DNA of 64,000 nucleotides from Amylostereum areolatum (Eukaryota > Basidiomycota > Agaricomycetes > Russulales > Stereaceae): contig SAXG01000015.1 of NCBI GenBank assembly GCA_012932865.1, forward strand, positions 372,001-436,000, in the 5' to 3' direction. Below, piece by piece: positions 27,744 through 39,663 of the stretch (positions are counted from its first letter, which is position 1; every line of letters starts with the position of its first letter). A model generated the notes under the pieces. It was given only the letters and a program-made list of their open reading frames with translations. It searched no databases and was not told where the DNA came from. The position numbers were made by a program, and so were the translations under genes.

Positions 27744-29322
27744 GTGCAGGCTTCACCAAGGCGCAAGAACTCGCAGAGCACTCAAAGGAGAACACACTGT
27801 CCACAAACCTTCAAGGACTTGGTTCCGCCTCCATATCGCGACTTCGCACCGGTATTCGACAAGAGAACCTCCGAGCGACTGCCCGACCGACGACCATGGG
27901 ATCACGCCATTGACATGAAAGAGGGCTTTGAACCCAAACTGTGCAAGATCTACCCTCTCTCTCCCTCTGAACAAGTCGAACTTGACACCTTCCTTGACGA
28001 CCATCTGAAGAAGGGCTATATTCGCCCATCGAAATCACCTCAGGCAAGTCCGTTCTTCTTCGTCAAAAAGAAGGATGGAAAGCTACACCCCTATACAGGA
28101 CTATCGAGAGCTGAACAAAGGCACCGTCAAGAACAAGTATCCCCTGCCACTGATCTCAGTAAATCGTTGATCGCCTCAAGGGTGCGAAGATCTTCTCAAA
28201 GATGGATGTTCGCTGGGGCTACAATAATGTCCCGCATCAAAGAAGGCGACAAGTGGAAGGCTGCGTTCAAGACAAACTGTGGTCTCTTCGAACCTACGGT
28301 GATGTTCTTTGGCCTTATGAATTCCCCCGCGACATTTCAGGCAATGATGAATGAACTTTTCAAGGACCTTATCGACTCGGGCAAGGTCATCATCTATATG
28401 GACGACATCCTAGTGTTCACTCGAAATATGGACAAGCACCGCGCCATAGTCCGACAGGTCCTCCAACACCTGCAAGATAACGACCTGTTCCTTAAGCCAG
28501 AGAAATGTGTCTTTGAACAAGATTCCGTCGAATACCTAGGGCTCATCATCTCACACGACAAAATCGCCATGGACCCGGTTAAGGTAGCTGGAATACAGGA
28601 CTGGCCAACGCCTTGAACGGTTAAAGACGTGCAGTCCTTCCTCGGCTTTGGCAATTTCTACCGATGTTTCATCAAAGACTTCTCCAAAGTCGCACGACCT
28701 CTGTTTCGACCTGACAAAGAAGGACTGTGTGTGGAACTGGTCTACGGACTGCCAAGTTGCGTTTGACGTGCTCAAAGCTGCGTTTACTTCCTCCCCCGTT
28801 CTGGTCATGCCTGACCCGAAGAAACCCTATCTCGTAGAAGTCAACGCCTCGGACTTCGCTACCAGAGGCATCCTCTCGCAGAAAGGCATTGACAACCACT
28901 GGCACCCGGTGGCATATCTCTCCAAGGCTCTATCGGAACCTGAACGCAACTGCGACATCTACGACAAAGAGTTGCTCGCGATTATCCGCGCACTCGAAGC
29001 TTGGCGTCCCTACCTAGAGGGAGCCCCTGACACTGTTGAGATCTGGACGGACCACAAGAACCTAGAACACTTCAAGACGGCGCAGAAACTAAGCCGCAGA
29101 CAGGCACATTGGGCTCTCTTCCTCACCCGATTTGACTTCTCGCTTGTTCACAAGCCAGGAGTGTCCCATCGTCCTGACCCAATGTCTCGACAACCTCATC
29201 ACAAGCACGGCATCGAGAATGACAACAAGGAACATGTCCTACTCGACCCCAAATTCTTCCAGATACGTGCGACGAGGCCAGGAGCAGTAACCTCCCTTGG
29301 CGATATCGAACTCCGACGATGA
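27744..29322 (+). pseudogene. Gypsy reverse transcriptase and RNase H region
   Basis: RT motifs are PSKSPQASPFFFVKKKDGK, FGLMNSPATFQAMMN and YMDDILVF (the YxDD active site), then EYLGLIIS. RNase H follows after a stop near 28615: VEVNASDFATRGILSQ, SDIYDKELLAI-type text (CDIYDKELLAIIRALEAW) and WTDHKNLEHF. A frame break separates the two domains and another lies near 28100, where RxxYPLPLI is split. Confidence 0.92.
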
Positions 29323-30830
29323 ATCTGTGACTGCAAGACCAAGGACATCGAGGTCGTTCAAGCCCTGGATGCCATCCTACGGAACGGACCGCGTACACTT
29401 GTCAAGAACCTCCAAGAGTGGAACTATGAAGAAGGCCTGGTCCTGTTCAGAGGAAAGGTATATGTCCCTGCAGATGATGAACTGCAACAGTGACATTGTC
29501 AGAATGTACCACGAATCACCTCTGGCTGGACACCCTGGTCGCTTCAAGACCTACAAACTTGTGAGTCGTGAATACTGGCTGGCCTGGCATGTCGGTCTTT
29601 GTCCGCAACTTTGTAGCGGGATGCGCAACCTGCCAGTCGACGAAGACACAGAGCAGCCTGACCCCACATCGACATGATCCCAAATGAAGTACCTGATCGA
29701 CCATTTGGCGTCATCTCCACCGACTTCATTGTCGAACTCCCTGACTTCAAAGGCTATAACACCGTCAACATTGTGGTTGATCGCCTCACCAAGATGGTGG
29801 TTACCACCCCATGTACGACAAAGATCACCAGCGACGGCACGGCCGACATTCTCTTCGACAAGGTATACCGACACTATGGCTTAGCAGACAAGATCATCTC
29901 GGACCGAGGACCTCAGTTCGCTGGACAGGTGATGCGTACGCTCAATGAGAAACTCGGGATCAAGTCCACCCTCAGCACGGCGTATCACCCACAGACAAAC
30001 GGCCAGACCAAACACGAGAACCAGAACCTCAAACAGTTTTTGCGAGTGTTCTGCAACTACCGTCAAGACGACTGGGTGACACAACTCCCGCACCCATGCA
30101 GCCACCGGAAAGGCCCCCCATCAGGGAAACACCCCCATAGTAATCAATGGTAATTGACTTCAACTACCTTCAAATACCTTAATTACAAGTAATAGACAGT
30201 AATTGAAGTCAATTACTATTGATTACCATGGGGGGGTTTCCCTGATGCCTTTGAAGTCCTCTACAGCTTCCTCCCCAAGATGTACCCATCCGTGAATCCA
30301 TCCTCAAAAGTCCCTGCAGTCAAAGAACACCTTCGTCAACTCGAAGAAGTCCGACAAGAGATCAAGGCTAGCCTTACTCTCGCATCAGACTTGATGAAGC
30401 ACTACAACGGCGACACGGTCAACGAGTCAACACAATTCGCCGTTGGAGACAAGGTCTGGCTCGAAGGCAAGAACCTGAAGATGACGAGGCCAAAAGCTAA
30501 GCTCGCTGCCAAACAATTCGGACCCTTCGAGATCGTTGATGTCGTTAGCCCAGTGAACTACTGCCTGAAGCTGCCGAAGACGTGGAGAATCCACCCAGTC
30601 TTCCATGCTTCGCTGCTCACTGCATATAAGGAGACAACAGCGCATAGTCCAAACTATGAACAACCGCCACCTGACCTTATCGACGACGAAGAAGAATACG
30701 ACGTGGAAGACATCATCGACTCGAAACCGACCCGCAACAAGTAAGGCATTCAATACCTCGTCAAGTGGGCAGGCTATCCTGACTCTGAGAACACCTGGCT
30801 CCCTGGCTCCTCGCTCTCAAAGGTCACTGA
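29297..30830 (+). pseudogene. Gypsy integrase with C-terminal chromodomain
   Basis: The H2C2 zinc finger region (YHESPLAGHPGRFKTYKL..REYW) precedes the DDE core: STDFIVELPDFKGYN, ISDRGPQFAG and STAYHPQTNGQT. The core is split after DDWVTQLP by the small element at 30120-30246. The rest reads FEVLYSFLPKMYPS, VWLEGKNLKMTRPKAKLA, then a chromodomain (QYLVKWAGYPDSENTWLP) that in chromoviruses directs insertion to particular chromatin. A TAA sits just ahead of the chromodomain. Confidence 0.92.
30120..30246. mobile_element. 127-bp foldback/MITE inserted in the Gypsy integrase gene
   Basis: Arms of about 44 bp start ATCAGGGAAACACCCCC and mirror each other with about four mismatches, leaving a short AT-rich loop. 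The related Gypsy copy at 55.3 kb has an uninterrupted ACCGGAAAGGC..TTTGAAGTC at the same place, so the empty site is in this window. The target duplication is 2-3 bp at most (CC-like) and unresolved. Confidence 0.9.
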
Positions 30831-30973
30831 TATGATTGATGCCTTCCACAAGCACCATCCAAATGCGCCCCGCCCCGTGCGTTCCCTTGGCATTTCTTTC
30901 GATGACTTTCTCGCATCTACCCTTGTAGATGACATCACGCTCCAGGCGAAAGCACATCTTAAAGGAGGGGTAA

Positions 30974-31397
30974 TGTCACGGATTGCTCCATTTCTCTCTT
31001 CATTTGCAGACCTCGTACACGCAACACGTCACAGCACATGACTTCCTCTCGCATCACATGCTCTGACGATGTCATTGCCTGGACTTCCAAGCGGGGCTCC
31101 GCCTCCTTATCTATGACATCACCACTCCGGACTTCCGTCCTCTGCCCCATGACTCCTCCCTTATTGTTTCCTCCCGCTCGCACCACCATCACACTGTATC
31201 GCATCATCGTTCTCACCTGTATATAAGGACAGTGTTTCCTTTCCCTTTTCCCTAGACTGTCCATCTCATCATACGGTACTGTAGCTTGCATTGCACTAGC
31301 CTAGACCTGGCACTCTCGAATCCAGTTGTTTTCCCTTGCTCCTCCCATTGTCGTGACTTAGGTGATTCCTTCGGTCTCATAAACTGTGTTTCTGACA
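30974..31397 (+). repeat. 3' LTR of the Gypsy element
   Basis: 424 bp, preceded by the purine tract at 30961-30970 and followed by the target duplication. Confidence 0.95.
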
Positions 31398-31402
31398 ATG
31401 AG

Positions 31403-32053
31403 CGCGCTCTGCACTGTCTCTCCCTTGACTGCCTCCCTCCTCTCTCTCACTGCCCACTCCTCTCCCTTGACATCACATCTGCAATTCTATCTTTCCACCA
31501 CCCCAAGCTAGCGCTTGCGTGCGCGCATGCCCAGCACTCCTGCGTATCAAATGTTTGCACGTGGCGCCGGGTGCGGGTACGTTATACTCTATCGGACTCC
31601 AGTATGTATGCGCCCTGTTCGCCGCCCCTCTTGTATTTTGCTACACCATCCACTTTGCCAAACGGATGCGCGTGCGCATCCGCGTCTATGCCCTCGTGAT
31701 CCGGTTCTCATTGATGTTGAGTACAGCGCAGTACAATTGTAGGATTATATAGTAATGAACAATGCTATTATGTAATCTCTGTCGGTAGAATAAGAAAATA
31801 GATTTGCAAACTATAACTACACCAGCATAACTACTTTGTATAACATAGGGAAAAGGGTCTCAGTGCAGTACAACATAGGGAAAGTGAACTCAGTGCAGTA
31901 CAACATAATTGAAGGGGGTGCTATGTTGACTATAAATCACTACACAGGCCCCTACAATACTACAGGTACTATACGGTGCAACAGAGACATAGTCAGGGGT
32001 CTATAGACCAATATAGTTACCACATCAACTATGTTGCGAAGAATTTTTGCTGA
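31403..32053. other. Region between the Gypsy element and element X, no firm gene
   Basis: An open frame at 31519-31752 has hydrophobic stretches (YVCALFAAPLVFCYTI) but no recognised domain or start context. A 30-bp tandem duplication (AACATAGGGAAA..GTGCAGTAC) is at 31842-31901. Confidence 0.4.
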
Positions 32054-33095
32054 CTTGGTGGGGAGTGGGCCATTGCGTGCATGGCAGTACAGTTCTCTCC
32101 TTTTTTTCTTCTTTGGATTGCATTATCGATATTCTCCACATACAAGCATATGTGCATTCATAGGTATGAGATACAGAAGTATATGAATATTGACACTTCA
32201 CTTCTCTGGGATTTATGAGTGTACACTTGTTCACATGTTTCTGTGTAGTGCTCACACCATTTGTGTTGGGGTGCGAGAGCACACAAATGCTCACACTATT
32301 TTGGTTTGGGTGCAAGGGCGTGCAAGTGCCCATGTTATTTTGCATTAGGGGTGGGAGCATGCAAGCGCTCACACCATCTTGGGTTGGGTGCAGGAGCGCG
32401 CAAGCGCTCGCACCATTTTGGGTTGGGTGCAGGAGCGCGCAAGCGCTCACGCCATTTTGAGTTGGGTGTGGGAGCGCGCAAGCACTCACACCATTTTGGG
32501 TTGGGTGCGGGAGTGCGCAAGTGCTCATGCAATATGTGTTGGGGTATGGGAGCGCGCAAGCGCTCACACCATTTTGGGTTGGGTGTGGGAGTGTGCAAGC
32601 ACTCACACCATTTTAGTTTGCATGCGGGAGCACGCAAGCGCTCACGCAATATGTGTTGGGGTGTGGGAGCACGCAAGTGCTCACATCATTTTGGGTTGGG
32701 TGCGGGAGTGTGCAAGCACTCACACTGTTTTGCATTGGGTGTGGGAGCACACAAGCGTTCACACCATTTTGTGTAGGAGTACTCGTGGAGTTGTGAGGTA
32801 AGAGTGGTATAAATACATTACATATCACTATCTTTGCAAGTCAATGTAGTGTAGCACACCAACTACGTCATTTCCACTCTCTGGTCACGTGATCATAATC
32901 TCCATACATCGGAATCTCAATGAACAAACTGTTGCCAAAGTGCTATTCACTTTTTCTTAAATTCTTCAATCCACCAGTGTTTTATTTTATCTTATCGTAT
33001 TTCATCCTTATTTTATTACATTACATTCACCCACACGTGTATGAAAGCACGAGGTGCGGGCATTTTGAGGGCAGGAATTGAGAAGGGGGGGTGCA
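32054..33095 (+). mobile_element. Element X, partial copy d (left end, satellite, spacer)
   Basis: It starts CTTGGTGGGGAGTGGGCC, the same sequence found at 56733 and, inverted, at 38974. About 160 bp lead to the palindromic satellite (32215-32790), then a spacer with TCACGTGATCAT and AAACTGTTGCCAAAG, then an AT-rich piece (TTTCATCCTTATTTTATTAC) shared with the other copies, and only the first bases of the GC-rich core. Confidence 0.7.
32215..32790. repeat. Palindromic satellite array, about 17 units
   Basis: The unit is 31-35 bp and contains the near-palindrome GAGCGCGCAAGCGCTC followed by ACACCATTTTGGGTTGGGTG. Units differ by point changes. Related arrays lie at 38030-38350 plus 38690-38735 and at 56940-57118. 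Confidence 0.92.
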
Positions 33096-33735
33096 TGTCA
33101 ACCCCATGGTGCACCAAAGTCCATCGTACACGGTGAGCGGACGCGCACATTCACTGATGGTAATGGGCGAGCGGATGTCGGCTGACACCGCCTAGGTTTT
33201 AGACGAGACCCCGGGTGGTGTGGGGTCGGCCAACGCCGGGATTTCCAGTGGTATACAACCGACATTGTCACACCTTGGCCAACCGAAGGGCTGTATCGGG
33301 GTGGCCGACGCTTGGCCATCCAGCGAGGGCATCCCACCTCGTTGGGGTCGGCCGATGCGTTCACCGCATCGGGCGGGCCCATAGGGGGGATTCCCCACGT
33401 CAGTGGGGAAATTTTGCCATTTTCTGCCTAAATACATGCAAAATTGCACCCAATTATCACACCGAGCACCTGTACCGCTCGCCGGGTTGCCATGCAGGGG
33501 GTGGTGGAGCCTCCTATTCATCGACGTGATTTGAGTACTCCGTAGAAAGTTTCGATTTCCCTCCCTCCTCCATACAAATTGTCCTTCGCCGGATGGCAAC
33601 TCTCTATGGTGCGGGACACCAAGCCACCACCTCTTTTGTACAACGCTATAGGTGCCTTCAATTTTGCTTTGATGGCTTAGTTCTTCTGCAGAAATACTAT
33701 ACTTACATAGATCTAAAGAACTGCTAGACAGATTG
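33096..33735. other. Spacer between two X copies, no gene seen
   Basis: It has several variants of GGTCGGCCAACGC / TGGCCGACGCTTGG between 33215 and 33355, but no coding region I can support. Confidence 0.4.
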
Positions 33736-35155
33736 TTACGGTTCCTTTTAGGAACATTTATTATGTCATATTTTTTGGGAGAGGCGCGACGATTTGTGAC
33801 GCTCAGACGGTTAAGGTTAGGGTTAATCTGATACAATCTGTTTTCTATCCACTTGTACAGTTCTGTACAGCCGCTACTACATTTTCCATGAAGGCTCCCT
33901 ACAATTCTCTGTACAACTGTTGATAATAGGTCTCACAACTATTGCATGTTCTCTCCTCTACACCTCATATTGTCTCAATACCAACTTTCCAACAGATGGC
34001 AACATTTCTACACTTCTATTCTTCTACACTACAGTCTTGGTTGGTTTTTTTTCCAAGCTACATAAATCTTGCTCATGTTGATCTCTCCTATGACTGGCAA
34101 CCACTGAGTTTTGTTCAGCACGCGCGTACCTCCTCATCCACCCTTCACCCTCGTCCCCACATCAATTCCCACCCAGTCTTCCCATGGATATGCCCTCATA
34201 TGGCATATACACGCACAACCTGCGTGCTCGCGCGACGCGCGAGCAACGTCGGCTGTGCGTGAGGCCGAGGGGGAGGGGGGGTTTGTATTGAGGGTCGGGG
34301 CGCGGGCACATGCATTGAGGGTACACATGCATGCATGCGTGTTGGTGTTGCGAGCGGGTGCGTTTGAGCGCAGGCGCCCGGGCGTGCGTGTTGTGGGTGT
34401 GCGGGTGCACAGGTGCACGGGTGCGGGCGGGCGGGTGCGCAGGTGTGCAGGTGTGCGGGTTGCGGGCGTTGCAAGTGGGTGTGCGCATGTTCACGTTGTG
34501 GACGCAGGGCGGGTGCGGGTGAGTTGAAGGTGGTGGAGACGCCGACGGGACGGGCGGGGTGGCGGCGAGGGTAGGTGACGGCAAGGGTGAGGGCGGATGG
34601 CGGCCAGGGGTGTGGGTGTATGGTGGCCAGGGGCGAGGCGGGTGGGTTGCGGGCGGGCGGGCAGGCATGCGAGCGGGAATGTGGGCGGGCATGCGGGCGG
34701 GCGGGCAGTTGGGTGTGCATACGTTGTGGGCAGGCAGTTGGGCATGTGTGCGTTGCAGGCGTCCAGGCTTGCACGTGTGCGGTCGTGCGTGCGTGCGGTC
34801 GTGGGCGGCGGCGGCGGCGAGGGCAGTGGAGGAGGTGGGGACGTCGAGAGGGCAGAGAATGTGGTGGAGGTCGAGGGCGGGCGGGCGTAGGCGTCGAAGG
34901 TGTGGCATGTGGAATGCGAAGGGGCCGGCACATCGAGAGGGCAGGTGCGGGCGCGTGGGCGCGAGTGTTGAAGGCATGAGGGCACCAGTGCGAGTGCGCA
35001 TGCAAGTGCACGTGTGGGCGTCGAGTGCATGCGTGTCGAGGGTGGGGGGGAGTGGGACAGCGGGGGACGAGTCGAGGATGAGACGGCGGTGGCGGAGAAA
35101 CCGTTGTGGTCGGCGCCGTTGGCAAGTGATGCCAACAGCGACGAGCTCGCACCCT

Positions 35156-35207
35156 GACCAATCACGAATGAGGAGGAAATTATTTTCCTCCTCGTTTGTG
35201 ATTGGTC
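35156..35207. repeat. Long hairpin in element X copy a (GACCAATCAC stem)
   Basis: Arms of 25 bp beginning GACCAATCACGAATGAGGAG mirror each other with about three mismatches and a tiny loop. The same hairpin occurs in copy b at 48124-48175. Confidence 0.9.
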
Positions 35208-35393
35208 TGCTTCCCCCACTACACCATCCCCTTCCTACACCGCACACCTATTCACACGGCGTGTGCACACCTGACTGACATGCCCACGTGATGCGCGAGC
35301 AGCGGCGGTCAGGCGTGAGTGCGCATGTGTTGTGGGCGGGCGGTCGGGGGTGTGTTGCAGGCATACGCGCGCAGGGGAGAGGACTGCGGCGTG

Positions 35394-35458
35394 CACGTGT
35401 TATGACATTTTTCAGAGACAGTTTTTCAGAGACTCTCCGAAAAACGTCATACCACGTG
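35394..35458. repeat. Long hairpin in element X copy a (ATGACGTTTTTCGG stem)
   Basis: Arms of about 28 bp: CACGTGTTATGACATTTTTC on the left and its near complement ending CCACGTG. It belongs to the hairpin family also at 47913, 61924, 62231 and 62334. Confidence 0.88.
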
Positions 35459-35718
35459 CAGGCGAGGATGCCATCACGCGAGGTGGCGGCGAGAGGCGAG
35501 GAGGAAGGGAGATGAAGAGAGGGAAGGAGCGGGGGGTGCACCTAAGGCCCTGGGTGTAGCACTCCCCAAAGCGTCTTTGGACGCGGACAAACAGCGTAAG
35601 GAGTGGCGGCGGCGACATTAGCGGCGGGGGAGCGTCGTTGGACGCATTGGGGAGGAGTGGGAGTGGAGGAATGGAGAATGAGAGGGGAGAAGATGATGGT
35701 CAAAAGAAGATAGAGAGA

Positions 35719-35800
35719 TGCGACACGAGTTCCTCTTCGGGACTGCCGCTCTGGACTTTCCGAAACACGCTCCCAAAGAGGAACTCGCATCCTCCTTCAC
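35719..35800. repeat. Imperfect hairpin in element X copy a (AGTTCCTCTT stem)
   Basis: GAGTTCCTCTTCGGGA near 35727 faces TCCCAAAGAGGAACTC near 35772. A related imperfect structure lies in copy b at 47309-47363. Confidence 0.75.
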
Positions 35801-37342
35801 TTCTTTCTCAACCACCACCACACCACCCCCTCTCCCTCCCCATTCCCCCGCCCCAGCCCTTCCTCAATGCGTTCGATGACGCTCTCAGCCGCCGGTGTCT
35901 CCGACATCGCCTTCAACACTGCCCCCCGCGTCCAAAGACGCCTCTGGAGAGCCAGCGCATGAGCCGCGCCCCAGGTACGTCCCGCGCCTCCTTACTCCTC
36001 CTCTCCTTCACGCCTCCGCCTTCAACGCCCACGCGCCGCCGCCCTCAACGCCGCCGCCCGACCTCACCGGCATCGAGGGTGGGTGGGTGTTCGTGCTCGT
36101 GTTGCGGGCGCGGATGGGCGTGATGCAGGCGGGCGTGCGCGTTGCGCGCGAGTGAGCGGGCGTGTTGCGCACACAGTTGCAGTGGCCAAAGGCGGCTCGG
36201 GCACGTTGGGCACAGTGGGACGTGCCCATTGAGCGCGGGCGGGCATACATGCTGAGTGCGGGCATGCACTCCCTCGTACCCGGCTATGCTCTCCCTCCCT
36301 GCCTGCCTGCAAATGCGCGCACAAATGCGCTCGCCATTTACACCGCCCTCTTTGCTCCGTCCCCGGCACAACCACGCCCTCCCCCCCTCCTGTGCTCACT
36401 ACCCCCCAACCCCGCGCCTAATGCGCCCCTGTCCACCCCTTAACCGCCCCTCTGCCCCTCTCCCTGCGCAAGACGCGATGAATGCGGTGCTCCCATGCAT
36501 CGCACGAGGCGACAACGTCTGTTGCGTTTGGACATGCTTGCACTTGCGCAGGCGTGTCGGGGGCCGGATGACGCACACGGGTGTGCACTTTGAGGGCGTG
36601 CGGGTGCGTGGGCGTTGAAGGCGGCCGAGCGCGTTCACGCTTGAGCGTGCTTGATGGCGGGGAGCGGAGGGGCGGGTAAGAGCAGCAGCATGAGCCCAAC
36701 GCCCGCGCCCGTGCTCGACGCGCCCTTGGTGTCCGCGCCTTGAGTGTCTGTGCCTGCACGTCCTCAAGCTGCTCGTGCCCACGCTCCCTCATTGCCTATC
36801 TCCTCGAGCCCTCGACACCTGCGCCCCAAAGCCGCCCATGCACCCATCCACCCGCGCTCGACATGCCCACCCACCCGCGCTCGACATGCCCACCCACCCG
36901 CGCTCGACACGCCCACCCATCCGCGCTCGACACGCCCATCCATCCACGCGCGACATGCCCACGTGCCCACGCTTGACGCGCACGACCTCTTCCCCTCAAC
37001 ACGCCCATGCATGCAACATGCCGGCCTGCCCGTGCACACCGTGCACAAGCTTTGCCCACAACACGCGCGCGCATGCTCGACGCGCACGGCCGTCCGCCCC
37101 CTCCCTCAACGCATCCTTGCACGACCCCCGCCCTCTCTTCCTGCCGCCCCCTCGTTGCGGGCCTTCATGCCTGCCCGCCCTCAACGCCGCGCCCACCGTG
37201 CCTGCTACGCCCCCATATCTGCTATACCCCCATGCCGACTGCATGCCCTCCACATAGTGTAATATAAATAGAATAAGGATGAAATATAAATAAAACAAAA
37301 CAATTGAATCACATGGATTGAAGAATCTAAGGAGTGGAATAG

Positions 37343-37802
37343 AGCGTATTCAAAGCCGGTTTGCACTTCGCGTTGAGGCTCAACCAATTTTGTGTTGAGT
37401 ATTTGCTCCATTGTGACTGATGGTGGCCCTGGGTGACAAATGTGTGACCAAGCTATTACAAGATGCGACGATGACGGCGCGACGCGTTGCGGTGTTGCCG
37501 CTTTGCTGTCCTCTCCATTGCCTCTCTCCCTCACAAAACCTATCATGTCCACCTGTAAATTCTCTCCATTTCATTTCAAGCACCCGGCATTCACTTGCCA
37601 TCGTTTTTGTTGTTGTGGACAGCGATGAGAGAGTTAAGTAGCACCTTATTGGGCCTGTAAGCAAAGGCTGCGCGTGTGACAGTGGCCCGGAAGGCCCGCC
37701 GTTCCGCTGTCACTCGGCAACAGCCGGGGCTCGTTCAATTTTGCGTTGAAGCCCCCATCAATTTGTGTAATATGGGCTAAGCGCCCGGTTTCGAATACAC
37801 TC
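37343..37802. mobile_element. 460-bp MITE with TIRs and TA target duplication (copy 1)
   Basis: It begins GAGCGTATTCAAAGCCGG and ends in the inverted counterpart CGAATACACTC, flanked by TA on both sides. A second copy at 57319-57783 has the same ends and flanks. TA duplication fits mobilisation by a Tc1/mariner/pogo-type transposase. It has no coding capacity. Confidence 0.88.
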
Positions 37803-38029
37803 TACTGTACTTACTTTGGCTTTAAAACAGTTTGTTCATTGGGATTCAATTTTCAGTGCCACTTTTTGGTCATATGATCACAATGTACATATGTTTCATA
37901 AAAATAAAAATGGGACAACTGAGAATTGAACTTGTAACTGGTACACCATCGCATGAACTACATTACACTATTACACTACAACTACCAAAAAAGAAAGTGA
38001 TATGTGACTGCTTCTACATGCCAACACAA

Positions 38030-38735
38030 AATGGTGTGAGCACTTGCACGCTCCTGCACCCAACACAAAATAGCGCGAGTGCTTGTGCGCTCCTGCCCTC
38101 CACACAAAATGGTGTGAGCGCTTGTTGCTCCTGCACCCTAACACAAATGGCACGAGTGCTTGCATGCTCCCGCACCCCAACACAAATGGCGTGAGTGCTT
38201 GCACGCTCCCACATCCCAGTAAAAATGGTGTGAGCGCTTGCATGCTCCCGCACCCCAACACAAATGGCGCGAGTGCTTGCGTGCTCCCACACCTCAACAT
38301 AAATGGCGTGAGCGCTCGCGTGCTCCTGCACCCCAACATAAATGGCGCGAGCGGATGACCCTCTCCTCATAGATTAGTGAGCCCTTATATATATGAGGAT
38401 AAGAGCCCAAACAAAGACAAACAAAGCCAGAGTAGGAGTGGGTCACTAGGACTGTGCACGGACTGCACACGGAGTACAATGTGGGTCCCAACACGAGGCA
38501 AGGTAAGCATGACTCCAAGGTCTAGACCATGACCGAGGAAGCCAGGAAGACCGGGATGCCCGAAGGGCCAGACACAAGGTGAAGGCGAGGCGAAGGATAA
38601 CACTATGCTAAGTGTCCGATGTGAGGTCCAATGGTAAAACTATAGTAAAAGTAGGTCTGATGTATATAATAGGAGGTCGTTCATGACACTTGCGCGCTCC
38701 CGCACCCCAACACAAACGGCACAAGCGCTTGCACC
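38030..38735. repeat. Palindromic satellite array of element X copy a, interrupted
   Basis: About nine units (ACACAAATGGCGCGAGTGC..) at 38030-38350 and one more at 38690-38735, separated by the LTR-like repeat. Confidence 0.9.
38355..38688. repeat. LTR-like repeat (copy 2), inserted in the satellite
   Basis: It starts TGACCCTCTCCTCATAG and ends TTCATGACA, as at 24986-25310. The satellite unit resumes directly after it, so it is an insertion into the array. Confidence 0.7.
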
Positions 38736-38974
38736 TATAAAAAAACTTAAACATCACCTTCAAAAGACCTGAACACCCGGGACTCAAAAAATATAAACAC
38801 TGTGTTCAAAAAGATTGAAATCTGCCTAGAAAAGATGTGAACACCTAGGTTCAAAGCATCTGAACTCTGCCTACAAATAAGACTTGAACATCCAGATTCG
38901 CAAAATTTGACCTTGAGATCTAAAAATGTGAGGAACCGTACTGCCATGCCTGCAATGGCCCACTCCCCACCAAG

Positions 38975-39663
38975 TCAGAATAATGAAATCTGACAAAAAT
39001 CACCCTGCCATTTTTGCCGCTTACATCATCATTACCATATATGGAACATAAATGCCAAGGCACACACACCCTGCCACCCATTGTTGAGCCTTTTACGGCC
39101 AATATCATGGTTTACAACCTATTTGCACCCAATTCCTACTATCCCAAGGTGACTGACGAGCCCTTAAGGCCATAACCAAATAAAAATAAAAATAGGCGCC
39201 GGGTCTCGACGAGATTTGCCTGCTTACATAAGCTGTCCAAAAGAGGTGGTGGGTTGGTGTCCCACACCATAGCCCCTGGCGTGTTCCCCCAGCGTGTTCC
39301 CCCGGTGTGTTCCCCCGGTGTGTTCCCCGGTGTGTTCTTCCGGCAAGTGCCTCCCTGCCGCCCCATTTCTCCACTATAGCCACCATTTAGGACTGATGAT
39401 TTGAGCCATCACACCCCCGGTGACGTCAGTGAAACCACACCCGAGGTTGCCCACCAAGGACATTGATACAAGCAGAAGGCAATAGAAACACAAGTACTCT
39501 ACAACTCTCCCTCCCTCCCCTGCAGCAAGTCGTTCCACCGCTGAGCCAATCTGGCCAACCCATCTACAATCCTCATCCGCTCATGCACCATATTCTGATG
39601 CAATCCCCCTCCGTGAGTACCCACGGACGCCAGCTGCTCTGCCTGCTCCTTTATCCACGCCTT
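38975..39663. other. No gene seen
   Basis: It includes a short tandem of CCCCGGTGTGTTC-type units at 39288-39345. Nothing else is recognised. Confidence 0.4.

Larger units (their letters stand above)
23661..31397 (+). mobile_element. Complete Ty3/Gypsy LTR retrotransposon with chromodomain (chromovirus), degenerate
   Basis: The 7.7-kb element has two LTRs (23661-24086 and 30974-31397), both TGTCAC..CTGACA, flanked by the 5-bp target duplication ATGAG (23656-23660, 31398-31402). The internal order is gag, aspartic protease, reverse transcriptase, RNase H, integrase, chromodomain, which is the Ty3/Gypsy chromovirus order. A purine tract AAAGGAGGGG precedes the 3' LTR. It is disabled by frameshifts, stops (for example TAA at about 30741, where a related copy at 54.8 kb has Lys) and a small TIR insertion at 30120-30246. 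A 325-bp repeat lies in its 5' region. Confidence 0.95.
33736..38974 (-). mobile_element. Element X, end-to-end copy a (minus strand)
   Basis: Read on the minus strand it runs from CTTGGTGGGG (38974) through the satellite (38735-38030, split by a 334-bp repeat), the spacer, a 460-bp TA-flanked MITE (37802-37343), the AT-rich join, a GC-rich core (37260-34150) and the AT-rich right end that closes ..GGAACCGTAA at 33736. The core and right end align with copy b (46340-49781) by eye over their whole length. Without the two insertions it is about 4.4 kb. Long open frames in the core are compositional. No transposase or helicase text is visible. Confidence 0.7.

Noticed and set aside
22010..31970. 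A single TIR transposon framed by GTAGGGGCC / GGCCCCTAC words around the Gypsy element
   Set aside because: Similarity is limited to about 15-20 bp plus TATAGT-rich context; not enough to claim an element.
32215..32790. CRISPR-like array of palindromic repeats
   Set aside because: The spacing sequence is repeated along with the palindrome, so there are no unique spacers, and the genome is eukaryotic. It is a satellite.
33795..33830. Telomere-like GGTTAGGGTTAA in the right end of X (also 49689-49705, inverted)
   Set aside because: Only one and a half TTAGGG units; it is a conserved word of X, not a telomeric tract.
34162..35247. Open frames of up to 361 codons in the GC-rich X cores (also near 46.7-49.3, 59.5-60.3 and 62.3-63.6 kb)
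   Set aside because: All frames on both strands are open at once, the text is Pro/Ala/His/Arg repeats, and frames do not agree between X copies. They are products of composition, not proteins.
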